Assembly: GCF_004324755.1 (NCBI RefSeq) | Contig: NZ_SDMQ01000016.1 | Location: 1 to 64,000 of the forward strand | DNA: 64,000 nucleotides | Direction: 5' to 3' | Source: Propioniciclava sinopodophylli | GTDB taxonomy: Bacteria > Actinomycetota > Actinomycetes > Propionibacteriales > Propionibacteriaceae | In this document: positions 1 to 7,957 of the stretch, one piece after another | Position numbering within the stretch: position 1 is the stretch's first letter | Layout of the letters: each line of letters opens with the position of its first letter | Notes under the pieces: generated by a model | Databases searched by the model: none | Told to the model about the DNA's origin: nothing | Seen by the model: only the letters and a program-made list of their open reading frames with translations | Made by a program: the position numbers and the translations under genes

Positions 1-44
1 CGGACGACCTGCTCCGGAGTGTGACGCTTCCTACTGTTCGTCAT
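1..44 (-). CDS. IS3-family transposase OrfA, N-terminal 14 codons (runs off window)
   Basis: Read leftward from an ATG at 44, the frame gives MTNSRKRHTPEQVVR and leaves the window still open. The KRHTPEQVVR block is the usual start of the helix-turn-helix OrfA protein of IS3-family insertion sequences, which binds the element ends and is joined to the OrfB integrase by a programmed frameshift. Only the start is visible, so I cannot tell whether the copy is intact. Identification rests on these few residues and on the terminal-repeat-like sequence behind it. Confidence 0.6.
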   Translation of the reverse strand, partial: MTNSRKRHTPEQVV

Positions 45-122
45 GATCTGACCAGTCTCCCTGCCCGCCACCGCGGGCAACAGGACGACTCGCATAACGA
101 CCGGACCTACGAAACGGGGTCA
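1..122 (-). mobile_element. End of an IS3-family insertion sequence
   Basis: The OrfA start codon at 44 is preceded by about 80 non-coding bases. On the minus strand these begin near 122 with TGACCCCGTTTCGTAGGTCC, which resembles an IS3-type terminal inverted repeat starting with TGA. The other end and the target-site duplication lie outside the window, so the boundary at about 122 is an estimate. Confidence 0.5.
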
Positions 123-320
123 GCCCATTGAAGGCGGTCGGGCGGTGCCCGCGTTCAGATCCTCCATCTTCCCGAGCTGGACGCATGCCCACTCGAGGTC
201 CCGCGCCTGACGTTGCCCCGACATTGCCCCGGCGGTGCAAGACATGCACGGTCCTGCTCGCCCGCACGGCTCCAATTGCCTCCGAAACAGGTTTTCACAA
301 GGCCAGATGCCATTCGCAAT

Positions 321-354
321 GAGAGGGTCAGGGGTTCGAATCCCCTTAGTTCCC
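321..354 (+). other. tRNA/tmRNA 3'-end relic, possible attachment-site remnant
   Basis: AGGGG-TTCGAAT-CCCCT at 330-346 forms a perfect T-arm and is followed by an acceptor-like TAGTTCC. No matching 5' acceptor, D-arm or anticodon arm exists upstream. A lone 3' end of a tRNA or tmRNA is what integrases leave when an element inserts into such a gene. The remainder of 123-418 shows no gene. Confidence 0.35.
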
Positions 355-406
355 CTAGAATCCCTGGCTGACAGTCTTGTCAGGCGGGGCTCTGTTGTCC
401 CTGCCC

Positions 407-412
407 TAGGGT
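407..412 (+). promoter_or_regulatory. -10 box TAGGGT, leaderless start of thioesterase gene
   Basis: TAGGGT lies six bases before the ATG at 419 and there is no Shine-Dalgarno sequence, so transcription should begin at or next to the start codon. No convincing -35 box is seen. Confidence 0.5.
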
Positions 413-418
413 GGGCGC

Positions 419-961
419 ATGAATCTGTACTGGCGCCTGTTGCTGCTGAGGCTCCGGCTGCTCACCGCTCGTCGCGTGGGCCCGTGGGACACGGTCCGGA
501 CGCCGTTTCGGGTAGTCCCGACCGACCTGGACCTGCTGCTGCACATGAACAACGGCAAGTACCTCACGCTGATGGACCTCGGCCGCATGGATCTCATGCT
601 GCGCTCGGGGATGTGGGCCAAGGTCACCGAACGCGGCTGGTACCCGGTGGTCGCCGGGCAGACCATCACCTACCGGCGCTCGCTCAACCCGTTCCAGCGG
701 TTCGACCTGCTCACGCGCGTGCTGGGCGTGGACGACCGCTGGATCTACCTCGACCAGACCTTCGTGGTCGGCGAGACCGTGCACGCGCACGCCGTGGTGC
801 GGGCGCGCTTCCTCAAGAAGGGCGGCGGCTCGGTCGAGCACGCCGAGCTCGAGGAGCTCATCGGGGCGTTCCCCGGCCACGACCTGCCCGACTGGCTGGC
901 CGGCTGGACCGAATCCACGAAGATCGGCTCGCCGACGCTGGACGTCAGTCGGGCGGTCTGA
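419..961 (+). CDS. Thioesterase-like (hotdog fold) protein
   Basis: This 180-residue protein belongs to the hotdog-fold 4HBT/THEM6-like group, most members of which hydrolyse acyl-CoA thioesters. The segment DLDLLLHMNNGKYLTLMDLG at about residues 36-55 holds the typical D...HMNNxxY pattern with the candidate catalytic acid and asparagine. A hydrophobic, arginine-rich N-terminus (MNLYWRLLLLRLRLL) may be a membrane-associating helix. It is a single gene with its own promoter. Substrate is unknown; the family call is firm and the activity is inferred. Confidence 0.75.
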   Translation: MNLYWRLLLLRLRLLTARRVGPWDTVRTPFRVVPTDLDLLLHMNNGKYLTLMDLGRMDLMLRSGMWAKVTERGWYPVVAGQTITYRRSLNPFQRFDLLTRVLGVDDRWIYLDQTFVVGETVHAHAVVRARFLKKGGGSVEHAELEELIGAFPGHDLPDWLAGWTESTKIGSPTLDVSRAV

Positions 962-970
962 CCGGACCCC

Positions 971-1687
971 TCAGCCGCGCTTGCGCAGCAGCTTGACGAC
1001 CTTCTCGGCCACGCCGGTAGCGCTCATCGGGTTCTGACCGGTGACGAGGTTGCCGTCGACGACGACCTTTTCGGCCATCGGGCGCAGCGCCTTGGTGTAC
1101 TTGGCGCCGTACTCCTTGAGCGCCTCGTCAAGGCGGAACGGCACCACCTTGTTGCGGCGGGCCAGCTTCTCCTCGGCCCACGAGAACCCGGTGACCGCGC
1201 GTCCGGACACCAGCGGCGTCCCGTCGGACAGCGCGACCCCGAGCAGGCCGGCCGGGCCGTGACAGACTGCCGCGACGATGCCGCCGTTCTCGAACGTGGT
1301 GGCGAGGATGCGGGCCAGGTCGGGGTGGTGCGGGAAGTCGAACATCGTGCCGTGGCCACCGGTCAGGTAGACGGCGTCCCACTCTTCGTCGGCCACGTCG
1401 GCGAGGGAGGGGGTCTGCTCGAGCAGCGCCATGAAGGCCGGGTCCTCGTAGCGCTTCTTGGTGCCGCCGAGGGCGAGGATGGGCGCCGCCAGGCTCTCGG
1501 GGTCGATGGGGACGAGCCCTCCCTCGACGCTCGCGATGGTCTGGTCGTGGCCGGCCTCGTCGAGGACGTCGAAGAAGTGGGTCAGCTCGCCGAGCCACAG
1601 GCCGGTGCGGTACCCGGCGGCCTCGTAGGAGGTGGCGCTCGTGGTGACGACGAGGACGCGGGCCGGGATGTCGTTGGTGCGTGCCAT
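971..1687 (-). CDS. DJ-1/PfpI family protein, Hsp31-like type-1 glutamine amidotransferase fold
   Basis: The 238-residue protein has the class I glutamine-amidotransferase-like fold. The nucleophile elbow AAVCHGPAGLL carries the reactive cysteine, YLTGGHGTMFDF forms the neighbouring loop, and GQNPMSA near the C-terminus matches Hsp31-type proteins. Relatives act as glyoxalase III, deglycase-like enzymes or holding chaperones in aldehyde stress; which applies here cannot be read from sequence. The ATG at 1687 is preceded by TACGCT at 1699-1694, so the mRNA is probably leaderless. The gene converges on the thioesterase gene. Confidence 0.8.
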   Translation of the reverse strand: MARTNDIPARVLVVTTSATSYEAAGYRTGLWLGELTHFFDVLDEAGHDQTIASVEGGLVPIDPESLAAPILALGGTKKRYEDPAFMALLEQTPSLADVADEEWDAVYLTGGHGTMFDFPHHPDLARILATTFENGGIVAAVCHGPAGLLGVALSDGTPLVSGRAVTGFSWAEEKLARRNKVVPFRLDEALKEYGAKYTKALRPMAEKVVVDGNLVTGQNPMSATGVAEKVVKLLRKRG

Positions 1688-1693
1688 GCGCCC

Positions 1694-1699
1694 AGCGTA
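1694..1699 (-). promoter_or_regulatory. -10 box TACGCT, leaderless start of DJ-1/PfpI gene
   Basis: On the minus strand TACGCT is followed by six bases (GGGCGC) and the ATG at 1687. There is no ribosome binding site. Confidence 0.5.
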
Positions 1700-1720
1700 G
1701 GCGCCAGTCGGGGAAATGCG

Positions 1721-1966
1721 TCAGGAGGAAGCGGGGCGGAAGGCCTTCACGCCCGCCCACACGGACTGGCTCACGAGCGCCGAGATGGCCACCCAGCCGA
1801 TGGGACCGCCGGCGAACGCGACGGAGCAGTCGCCGCGGTAGCACTCACCACTGGTCATGATGCCGAGCATGATGGCCAGCCCGGCCATGAAGATCGAGAA
1901 GGCCAACCAGCGCCACTGCACAGGGCGGCGTGTGCTGGCGGGGCGTTCGACGGTGGCGGCGGTCAT
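1721..1966 (-). CDS. Small two-helix membrane protein, function unknown
   Basis: This 81-residue protein begins MTAATVERPASTRRPVQW. Two hydrophobic helices follow (about residues 18-35 and 50-68) with a loop containing the CYRGDC pair of cysteines, which could form a disulphide outside the membrane. The ATG at 1966 has a good CAGGAGC ribosome binding site; an upstream in-frame GTG at 2014 lacks one. I do not recognise the family. Confidence 0.6.
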   Translation of the reverse strand: MTAATVERPASTRRPVQWRWLAFSIFMAGLAIMLGIMTSGECYRGDCSVAFAGGPIGWVAISALVSQSVWAGVKAFRPASS

Positions 1967-2094
1967 TCCGAGCTCCTGGGGATGGGGCCTGCTGGGGGCG
2001 GTGGCTGATACCAAGGAACGCTACGCCGGTGCCACCACCCCGTCTTCCCCCGTTGGTGCGAACCCGGGTCCACCCAGGGGACGAGGGGAGGCCT

Positions 2095-2112
2095 ACCCCG
2101 GTTGGTCGGGGT
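2095..2112 (-). terminator. Possible hairpin after menD
   Basis: ACCCCG-GTTGGT-CGGGGT forms a 6-bp stem just beyond the menD stop. There is no U-tract, so it is at best a weak or Rho-assisted terminator. Confidence 0.3.
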
Positions 2113-2127
2113 GTCCACTTTCGGGGA

Positions 2128-3675
2128 TCAGGCGGTGATGTCCACGTCCAGCACCTCGCGGCCCGCCATCGGACGCGCCAGCGCCGCGGCGAGTGCGTCG
2201 ACGCCGATCCGGGACGCCCGGGCCCCGACCCCGACGGCCGCCGCCACGACGTCCTGCACCTGGGGAGTGGTGAAGTAGCGCCGGAACATCGCCGGCTCTG
2301 CGGAAGCGTGCTCCAGCGAGCCGAAGATCCCGCCGCCGTGGTCGTTGAGCACGAAGACCTGCAGGTCCACCTCGGGCTCGGTCTCGCCACGCGCCAGCCC
2401 GCCGACGTCGTGGGCGAAGCTCAGGTCGCCGAGCACCAGCCGGACCGGCTCGCCCAGGCAGGTCGCAAGCCCATGGGCGGTCGAGACCAACCCGTCGATG
2501 CCCGCCAGGCCGCGGTTCGCCACGACGCGGGCCCCGCGCTGGGCACCCGGCGCCACCGCGTCGAACGCCCGCACGGTGTTGGAGGAGCCCAGCACGAGCC
2601 AGCCCTCGGTGTTCCACAGGGCCGCGGCGGCCCGTTGGATCGGGCTGGGGTATGGCGCGGCGGTGGCGTCGGCGTCCTGCCACGTACGCAGCCAAGCGCG
2701 GTCGGACGCCGTGGGCTCGGCCACCGCGACCGCGCCGGTGACGAGGCTCGCGGAGCCGGTGACGTCCGTCCAGCGCGCGGTGGGGGACACGACGACCACC
2801 TCGACGCCCGGGCGTCCGAGCAGGGACGAGATGGGGCGGCTCAGCGTCGGGTGTCCGAACACGACGACGCGCTCGACGTTGTCGGCCAGCCCGGCGGCGA
2901 GGTGGCGCAGGTAGCCGACGATCGCCCCCGGCAGGCGGGCGCCGCTGGACGGCTCGGCCAGCAGGGGCCAGCCGGCCGCGGTGGCGAGGCGGTGCGCGTC
3001 CGGGCCGGCGCCGTCGCCGGCGACGGCGAGCGTGCGGCGTCCGGCAGGGAGGTGGGTCGGGGACGGCGCGGGAACGGGCTCGACGCGCAGGGGCGCGGGC
3101 AGGTCGCCCGGCGTCCAGGCGGCGTCGGGGACGAGGGGCTCGCCGAAGGAGACGTTGAGGTGGGCCGGCCCGGGGTCGCGGGTGAGGGTGCCGAGAGCAG
3201 CGGCGACCAGGCGGGCCACCTGCCCGCGGGCGGCGGCCGGATTGGCACGGGAGGGCAGCTCGACGGTCGCGCGGACGGCGGAGCCGAACAGCCCGGTCTG
3301 GCGGGTGGTCTGGTTGGCGCCGGTGCCGTGCCACTCGTGCGGGCGGTCGGTGCTCACCACCAGCAGCGGGACGCCGGAGTGCGAGGCCTCCAACACGGCG
3401 GGGTGCAGGTTCGCCACAGCCGTGCCCGACGTGGTCACGACCGCGACCACGCGTGGCTCGCCCCGCAGCCCCCAGCCGCGGGCGATCCCGAGGGCGAAGA
3501 ATCCGGCCGTCCGTTCGTCCACGCGGACGTGGGTCCGCAGCCAGCCGGCGGCCTCGGCGTCCGCCAGCGCGTAGGCGAGCGGGGCTGAACGCGAGCCGGG
3601 GGACAGCACCACGTCGCGAACGCCCGCGGCGGCAAGTTGGGTGACGAGCGCGCGGGCCATGCCCGTGGCGGTCAT
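2128..3675 (-). CDS. menD: 2-succinyl-5-enolpyruvyl-6-hydroxy-3-cyclohexene-1-carboxylate synthase
   Basis: MenD is the thiamine-diphosphate enzyme that adds a succinyl-semialdehyde unit from 2-oxoglutarate to isochorismate, the first committed menaquinone step. The 515-residue protein begins MTATGMARALVTQLAAAGV and contains VVLSPGSRSAPLAYAL, HVRVDERTAGFFALG (with the cofactor-activating glutamate), VVTTSGTAVANLHPAV, and a C-terminal cofactor half with LVLGDLSFAHDVGGL and FVLNDHGGGIFGSLE. Its ATG overlaps the menC stop in an ATGA, so it is translationally coupled as the last gene of menF-menC-menD. Confidence 0.95.
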   Translation of the reverse strand: MTATGMARALVTQLAAAGVRDVVLSPGSRSAPLAYALADAEAAGWLRTHVRVDERTAGFFALGIARGWGLRGEPRVVAVVTTSGTAVANLHPAVLEASHSGVPLLVVSTDRPHEWHGTGANQTTRQTGLFGSAVRATVELPSRANPAAARGQVARLVAAALGTLTRDPGPAHLNVSFGEPLVPDAAWTPGDLPAPLRVEPVPAPSPTHLPAGRRTLAVAGDGAGPDAHRLATAAGWPLLAEPSSGARLPGAIVGYLRHLAAGLADNVERVVVFGHPTLSRPISSLLGRPGVEVVVVSPTARWTDVTGSASLVTGAVAVAEPTASDRAWLRTWQDADATAAPYPSPIQRAAAALWNTEGWLVLGSSNTVRAFDAVAPGAQRGARVVANRGLAGIDGLVSTAHGLATCLGEPVRLVLGDLSFAHDVGGLARGETEPEVDLQVFVLNDHGGGIFGSLEHASAEPAMFRRYFTTPQVQDVVAAAVGVGARASRIGVDALAAALARPMAGREVLDVDITA

Positions 3676-4622
3676 GCGAGCACCTCGTGCAGGTCGATGC
3701 CGGCGAGCGCGGCGACGCGGTCGAGACGCTCGCGCCACGCGCGGTCGACCTCCGGCGGGGCCGGGGGCACGGCATCGGGCGTGACGCGGCGGAACGGCAG
3801 GGAGCCATCGACCGGCAGCAGTGGGTCGGTGGTGACGTCGACCGCGAACATCGCGACGGTGGCGAGTCCGGCCGCGTTCGTGCGCGGCAGGGCGGCGGCT
3901 AGCGCGACGCCGGCGGCGATGCCGACCGAGGACTCCAGGGCGGAGGAGACGGTGACGGGCAGGCCGAGCTCCTCGGCGAGAGCGAGCGTCGCGCGGACGC
4001 CGCCCAGCGGCTGCACCTTCACCACGATCACGTCGGCCGCCTCGGCGCGCACGACCGCGTAGGGATCGGACGCCCTGCGGATCGACTCGTCGGCCGCGAT
4101 CGGCACCGACACGGCCCGGCGGACGCGGGCGAGGTCCTCGACGGAGGCGACGGGTTGCTCGGCGTACTCCAGGCCGCCCGCGGCGCGGTCGATCCGCGGG
4201 AGCGCGACCAGGGCATCCTCGACGGACCAGGCGGCGTTGGCGTCGACGCGGATGCGGCCGGCGGCGCCCAGCGCGTCCCGGACGGCGGTGACGCGGTCGA
4301 GGTCGTCGGCCAGCTCCTGCCCGGCCTGCGCGACCTTCACCTTCACCGTCGCGCAGCCGGACGCGCGGACGATCTCCGCCGCGCGCTCCGGCCCCACGGC
4401 TGGGACGGTGGCGTTGACCGGAACGCTCGTGCGTCGGGGCTCCGGGAACGAGAGCGTCGCCGCCTCGACCGCGGCGCGCAGCCACGGGACGCAGGTGGCG
4501 TCGTCGTAGTCCCAGAAGGGGGAGAACTCGCCCCACCCCGCCGGGCCGCGGAGCAGGACGCCGTCGCGGGCGGTCAGGTTGCGGAAGCGGTCACGCAGGG
4601 GCGTGCTCCAGATGAGAATCAC
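3672..4622 (-). CDS. menC: o-succinylbenzoate synthase
   Basis: MenC dehydrates SHCHC to o-succinylbenzoate. It is an enolase-superfamily enzyme of 316 residues, normal for the actinobacterial type. Visible landmarks are the KVKV strand after GCATV (the lysine pair that acts as base), VDANAAW, EQPV, the metal-ligand stretch IAADESIR, and VVKVQPLGGV in the barrel. It overlaps menF upstream and menD downstream by four bases each, so all three should be made from one transcript starting before menF. Confidence 0.93.
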   Translation of the reverse strand: MILIWSTPLRDRFRNLTARDGVLLRGPAGWGEFSPFWDYDDATCVPWLRAAVEAATLSFPEPRRTSVPVNATVPAVGPERAAEIVRASGCATVKVKVAQAGQELADDLDRVTAVRDALGAAGRIRVDANAAWSVEDALVALPRIDRAAGGLEYAEQPVASVEDLARVRRAVSVPIAADESIRRASDPYAVVRAEAADVIVVKVQPLGGVRATLALAEELGLPVTVSSALESSVGIAAGVALAAALPRTNAAGLATVAMFAVDVTTDPLLPVDGSLPFRRVTPDAVPPAPPEVDRAWRERLDRVAALAGIDLHEVLA

Positions 4623-5842
4623 GGCCGGTCCACGGGCGAGAGCGCCTCGTACATCGGCAGGAACTTGCGGGCCGTCTCGGCCAGTTCGTCGCTGGGCACC
4701 GAGCCCGCCACGATGCCGCCGCCGGCGAACAGGCGGATGGCGGTGCCGTCCGCGGTGACCTGACCGCAGCGCAGGGCGATGACGAACTCGCCGTCGCCGC
4801 GGGCGTCCACCCAGCCGACGGGCCCGGCGTAGCGGCCACGGTCGAAGCCCTCCAACTCGGCGATCACCCGGAAGGCGACGTCCGTCGGGGTGCCGCAGAC
4901 GGCCGCGCTCGGGTGGACGATGCCGGCCAGGGCGAGTGCCGAGTGGTGGTCGTGCAGCGTGCCGGTGATGTCGGTGGCCAGATGCATGATGCGGCGCAGG
5001 CGCTTCACCTGGGGGTCGCGGGTGGAGACCGTCGCCACCGTCTCCAGCCGCTCGGCCACCGAGCGGGCCGCGTATGCGTGCTCGGCGTGGTCCTTGGCGG
5101 ACGCCGCCAGGCGGGTGGCGGTGACGTCGTCGAGTCCCACGTCGCCGGTAACGGGTGCGGAGCCGGCGAGCACCTGGGAGTGGACGCGGTCGCCGGTCGT
5201 CGCGACGAGCATCTCGGGGGAGGAGCCGACCAGGCCGTCGACGTGGAAGGTCCAGCTGGCGGTGTTGGCCTCCTGCAGGCGGGCGAGGAGGGCGGGCACG
5301 TCGAGGGGGTCGGGGGAGGTGGCCAGCAGGTCGCGGGCGATCACCACCTTCTCGACCTCGCCGTCGGCGATGCGCCCCACGGCCGCTGCGACCGCCTGCC
5401 GGTAGCGCTGGCGCGTCAGGGTGCCGGGCAGCAGCTCGAGTTCCTCGAACTCGCCGGGCACGCTGGGGCGGGGGAGGCGGGCTCCGACGGGTTCAGCCAC
5501 CTGGGACGCGACCGTCAGGACGCCACCGGCCCAGCGGCCGATGAGTTGGGGCACGACAAGGACCGACTCGGCCGAGGAGTCGTGGGCGAAGGTGAGGGTG
5601 GCGAAGGCCACGGGGTTGGCGTCCGGCCCCTGCCTGGCAGCCCAGCGGGTGAACGCGTCGTCGAGGGTTCCGAAGCGGTCCAGTCCGCGGGCGGTGGCGC
5701 GGAAGGCCTCCCCCCAGCCGAGGGTGGCGGTGAGATCGTCGCCCGACCCGGTCGCCCATACCAGCGGGAGGCCCCGGCGCAAGGAGGTCGCGAACGGCTC
5801 CTGCACCTGGAGGGTGTGCTGCCCAGCGGCTCCCGTCGTCAC
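4619..5842 (-). CDS. menF: Isochorismate synthase
   Basis: This 407-residue chorismate-binding enzyme converts chorismate to isochorismate at the head of menaquinone synthesis. The C-terminal half has the signature run: VEKVVIARDL, SWTFHVDGLVGSSPEML, VLAGSAP, HLATDITGTL, IVHPSAAVCGTP, and GPVGWVDARGDGEFVIALR ending in FAGGGIVAGS. It starts with GTG at 5842, eight bases after a TAAGGT box, so it is nearly leaderless. A siderophore- or salicylate-type isochorismate synthase would look similar, but coupling to menC and menD settles the role. Confidence 0.92.
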   Translation of the reverse strand: MTTGAAGQHTLQVQEPFATSLRRGLPLVWATGSGDDLTATLGWGEAFRATARGLDRFGTLDDAFTRWAARQGPDANPVAFATLTFAHDSSAESVLVVPQLIGRWAGGVLTVASQVAEPVGARLPRPSVPGEFEELELLPGTLTRQRYRQAVAAAVGRIADGEVEKVVIARDLLATSPDPLDVPALLARLQEANTASWTFHVDGLVGSSPEMLVATTGDRVHSQVLAGSAPVTGDVGLDDVTATRLAASAKDHAEHAYAARSVAERLETVATVSTRDPQVKRLRRIMHLATDITGTLHDHHSALALAGIVHPSAAVCGTPTDVAFRVIAELEGFDRGRYAGPVGWVDARGDGEFVIALRCGQVTADGTAIRLFAGGGIVAGSVPSDELAETARKFLPMYEALSPVDRP

Positions 5843-5850
5843 GGAGGCCC

Positions 5851-5856
5851 ACCTTA
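5851..5856 (-). promoter_or_regulatory. -10 box TAAGGT of menF-menC-menD
   Basis: On the minus strand TAAGGT precedes the menF GTG by eight bases. It lies only 13 bases from the divergent menB box, so the two promoters compete for the same short interval. Confidence 0.5.
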
Positions 5857-5869
5857 CCCGCGCCGCCGA

Positions 5870-5875
5870 TAGGCT
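5870..5875 (+). promoter_or_regulatory. -10 box TAGGCT of menB-menE
   Basis: TAGGCT precedes the menB ATG by eight bases. No Shine-Dalgarno sequence is present, implying leaderless or one-to-two-base-leader mRNA. Confidence 0.5.
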
Positions 5876-5883
5876 GGCGCACC

Positions 5884-6822
5884 ATGGGGAACCCGTTCGA
5901 TCCGACCCGTTGGCGCGCCGTCGAAGGCTTCGACTTCACCGACATCACCTATCACCGGGGCATCTCGGCCGAGGGGGCCGACCTCCCCGTCGTGCGCATC
6001 GCGTTCGACCGCCCCGAGGTGCGCAACGCGTTCCGTCCGCACACCGTCGACGAGCTGTACCGCGCCCTCGACCACGCGCGGATGACCTCGAACGTGGGCA
6101 CGGTCATCCTCACCGGAAACGGCCCCTCGCCCAAGGACGGCGGCTGGGCCTTCTGCTCCGGCGGTGACCAGCGCATCCGCGATCGCGACGGCTACCGCTA
6201 CGAGGTGGACGGCGCCGACGACGAGGCCGCGCCCCAGCAGCGCCGCGAGCAGATCGACCCCGCCCGCGCCGGGCGCCTGCACATCCTCGAGGTGCAGCGG
6301 CTGATCCGCACGATGCCCAAGGTCGTCATCTGCGTGGTGTCCGGGTGGGCGGCCGGTGGCGGGCACTCGCTGAACGTCGTCTGCGACCTCTCCATCGCCT
6401 CCCGCGAGCACGCCCGCTTCATGCAAACCGACGCCAACGTGGGCTCCTTCGACGCCGGCTACGGCTCGGCCCTGCTCGCGCGCCAGGCCGGCGACAAGCG
6501 GGCTCGCGAGATCTTCTTCCTCGCCCGCGAATACTCCGCCGAGGACGCCGAGCGCTGGGGCGTGGTCAACGAGGTCGCCGACCACGACCGGATCGAGGAT
6601 CTGGCGCTGGAGTACGCGCGAATCATCGCCACCAAGAGCCCGCAGGCGATCCGGATGCTGAAGTTCGCCTTCAACCTCGCCGACGACGGGCTGGCCGGCC
6701 AGCAGGTCTTCGCCGGCGAGGCCACCCGACTGGCCTACATGACCGAGGAGGCCCAGGAGGGCCGCGACGCCTTCGTCGAACGGCGCGACCCCGACTGGAC
6801 GGGCTACCCCTACTACTTCTGA
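5884..6822 (+). CDS. menB: 1,4-dihydroxy-2-naphthoyl-CoA synthase
   Basis: MenB is the crotonase-fold enzyme that ring-closes o-succinylbenzoyl-CoA. The 312-residue product opens MGNPFDPTRWRAVEGFDFTD, as actinobacterial MenB does, and carries RPEVRNAFRPHTVDELY, the oxyanion segment CSGGDQRIRDRDGY, VSGWAAGGGHSLNVVCDLSIAS, and QTDANVGSFDAGYGSALLAR with the catalytic aspartate and serine region. It is divergent from menF and is followed after ten bases by menE. Confidence 0.95.
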   Translation: MGNPFDPTRWRAVEGFDFTDITYHRGISAEGADLPVVRIAFDRPEVRNAFRPHTVDELYRALDHARMTSNVGTVILTGNGPSPKDGGWAFCSGGDQRIRDRDGYRYEVDGADDEAAPQQRREQIDPARAGRLHILEVQRLIRTMPKVVICVVSGWAAGGGHSLNVVCDLSIASREHARFMQTDANVGSFDAGYGSALLARQAGDKRAREIFFLAREYSAEDAERWGVVNEVADHDRIEDLALEYARIIATKSPQAIRMLKFAFNLADDGLAGQQVFAGEATRLAYMTEEAQEGRDAFVERRDPDWTGYPYYF

Positions 6823-6832
6823 CCTGCCTGCG

Positions 6833-7957
6833 ATGACCGACCTCGCCTGGGGAGGCGGCGGCACGTCCGCCGAGGCCGTCCACACGTTGTACGACCGCCT
6901 CCTCGCCCCGGGGCCCGTGCTCGTCATGGCCCCCACCCGGGCCGCGTTCGAGGCGTCCGTCGCGCGCATCACCCAGCCCCTGGACGGGGTGGACGTCGTC
7001 ATCCAGACCTCCGGGTCGACCGACGGGACCGGACGCCTCGTCGGCCTGTCGCGGGCCGCGCTCGCGGCGTCGGCCCACGCCACGCACGCTCGCCTGGGCG
7101 GGCCCGGGCAGTGGCTGACGTCGCTGCCGGTGCACTCGGTGGCGGGGTTCCAGGTCGTCCGCCGCAGCGCGCTGGCCGGGCACCGTCCCGTCGTGTACGC
7201 GCCCGCCGGCGGCTTCGACGTCGACCTGTTCGCGGCGGGGATCGCTGCGTTGGCGCCAGCCGTCCCGCACTACCTGTCGATGGTGCCGACCCAGCTGTAC
7301 GGCGTGGTCGCCGAGGCCCCCGAACTGCTGGCGGGGTTCGCGGCCATCCTCGTCGGCGGGGCGGCGCTGGCCCCCGATCTCGCCGCGCGCGCCTCGGCGG
7401 CCGGGGCGCGGATCGTCCGCACCTACGGCTCGACAGAGACCTCCGGGGGGTGCGTGTACGACGGCGTCCCGCTCGACGGCGTGGGCGTCCGGGTCGTGGA
7501 GGGGCGCGTCCATCTGGGGGGCCCGACCCTGCTGACCCGCTACCTCGAGTCGGCCGACCAGCCCTTCGCCGCGGACGGCTGGTTGGTCACCAACGACGTC
7601 GGCACGTGGGACGGCGCGCGCCTCTCCGTGCTCGGCCGGGCCGACGACGTCCTTATTTCGGGTGGGGTCAACGTGCACCCCGCGCCCGTCGAGGCGGCCC
7701 TGTCGGCGCTGGGTGGGCAGTGGGTGGTCGTCGGCGTCCCCGACGAGCGGTGGGGGCAGCGGGTCGTGGCCGTGACCGACGGTGTCCTGCCCGACAGGGA
7801 CGCCGTGCGCGCCGCCACCGCGTACCTCGCGCCGGCCGAGCGCCCCAAGGACGTGCTGGGCCTGGCACCCCTGCCGTTGCGGCCCACCGGCAAGGTGGAT
7901 CGCCGGGCGGTCGCCGAGTACGCTGCCCGGAGATTCGTGAGGGGAACAAACCAATGA
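6833..7957 (+). CDS. menE: o-succinylbenzoate--CoA ligase
   Basis: MenE activates o-succinylbenzoate as the CoA thioester used by MenB. This 374-residue adenylate-forming enzyme is the short actinobacterial type. It shows the phosphate-binding loop VVIQTSGSTDGTGR at about 57-70, TYGSTETSGGCVYDG, GWLVTNDVGTWDG, RADDVLISGGVNVHP at the hinge, and the C-terminal lysine segment LPLRPTGKVDRRA. It ends in an ATGA overlap with the transporter gene. Confidence 0.93.
   Translation: MTDLAWGGGGTSAEAVHTLYDRLLAPGPVLVMAPTRAAFEASVARITQPLDGVDVVIQTSGSTDGTGRLVGLSRAALAASAHATHARLGGPGQWLTSLPVHSVAGFQVVRRSALAGHRPVVYAPAGGFDVDLFAAGIAALAPAVPHYLSMVPTQLYGVVAEAPELLAGFAAILVGGAALAPDLAARASAAGARIVRTYGSTETSGGCVYDGVPLDGVGVRVVEGRVHLGGPTLLTRYLESADQPFAADGWLVTNDVGTWDGARLSVLGRADDVLISGGVNVHPAPVEAALSALGGQWVVVGVPDERWGQRVVAVTDGVLPDRDAVRAATAYLAPAERPKDVLGLAPLPLRPTGKVDRRAVAEYAARRFVRGTNQ

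Noticed and set aside
321..354. A complete tRNA gene
   Set aside because: Only the T-arm and 3' acceptor strand exist; no 5' acceptor, D-arm or anticodon arm can be paired upstream.
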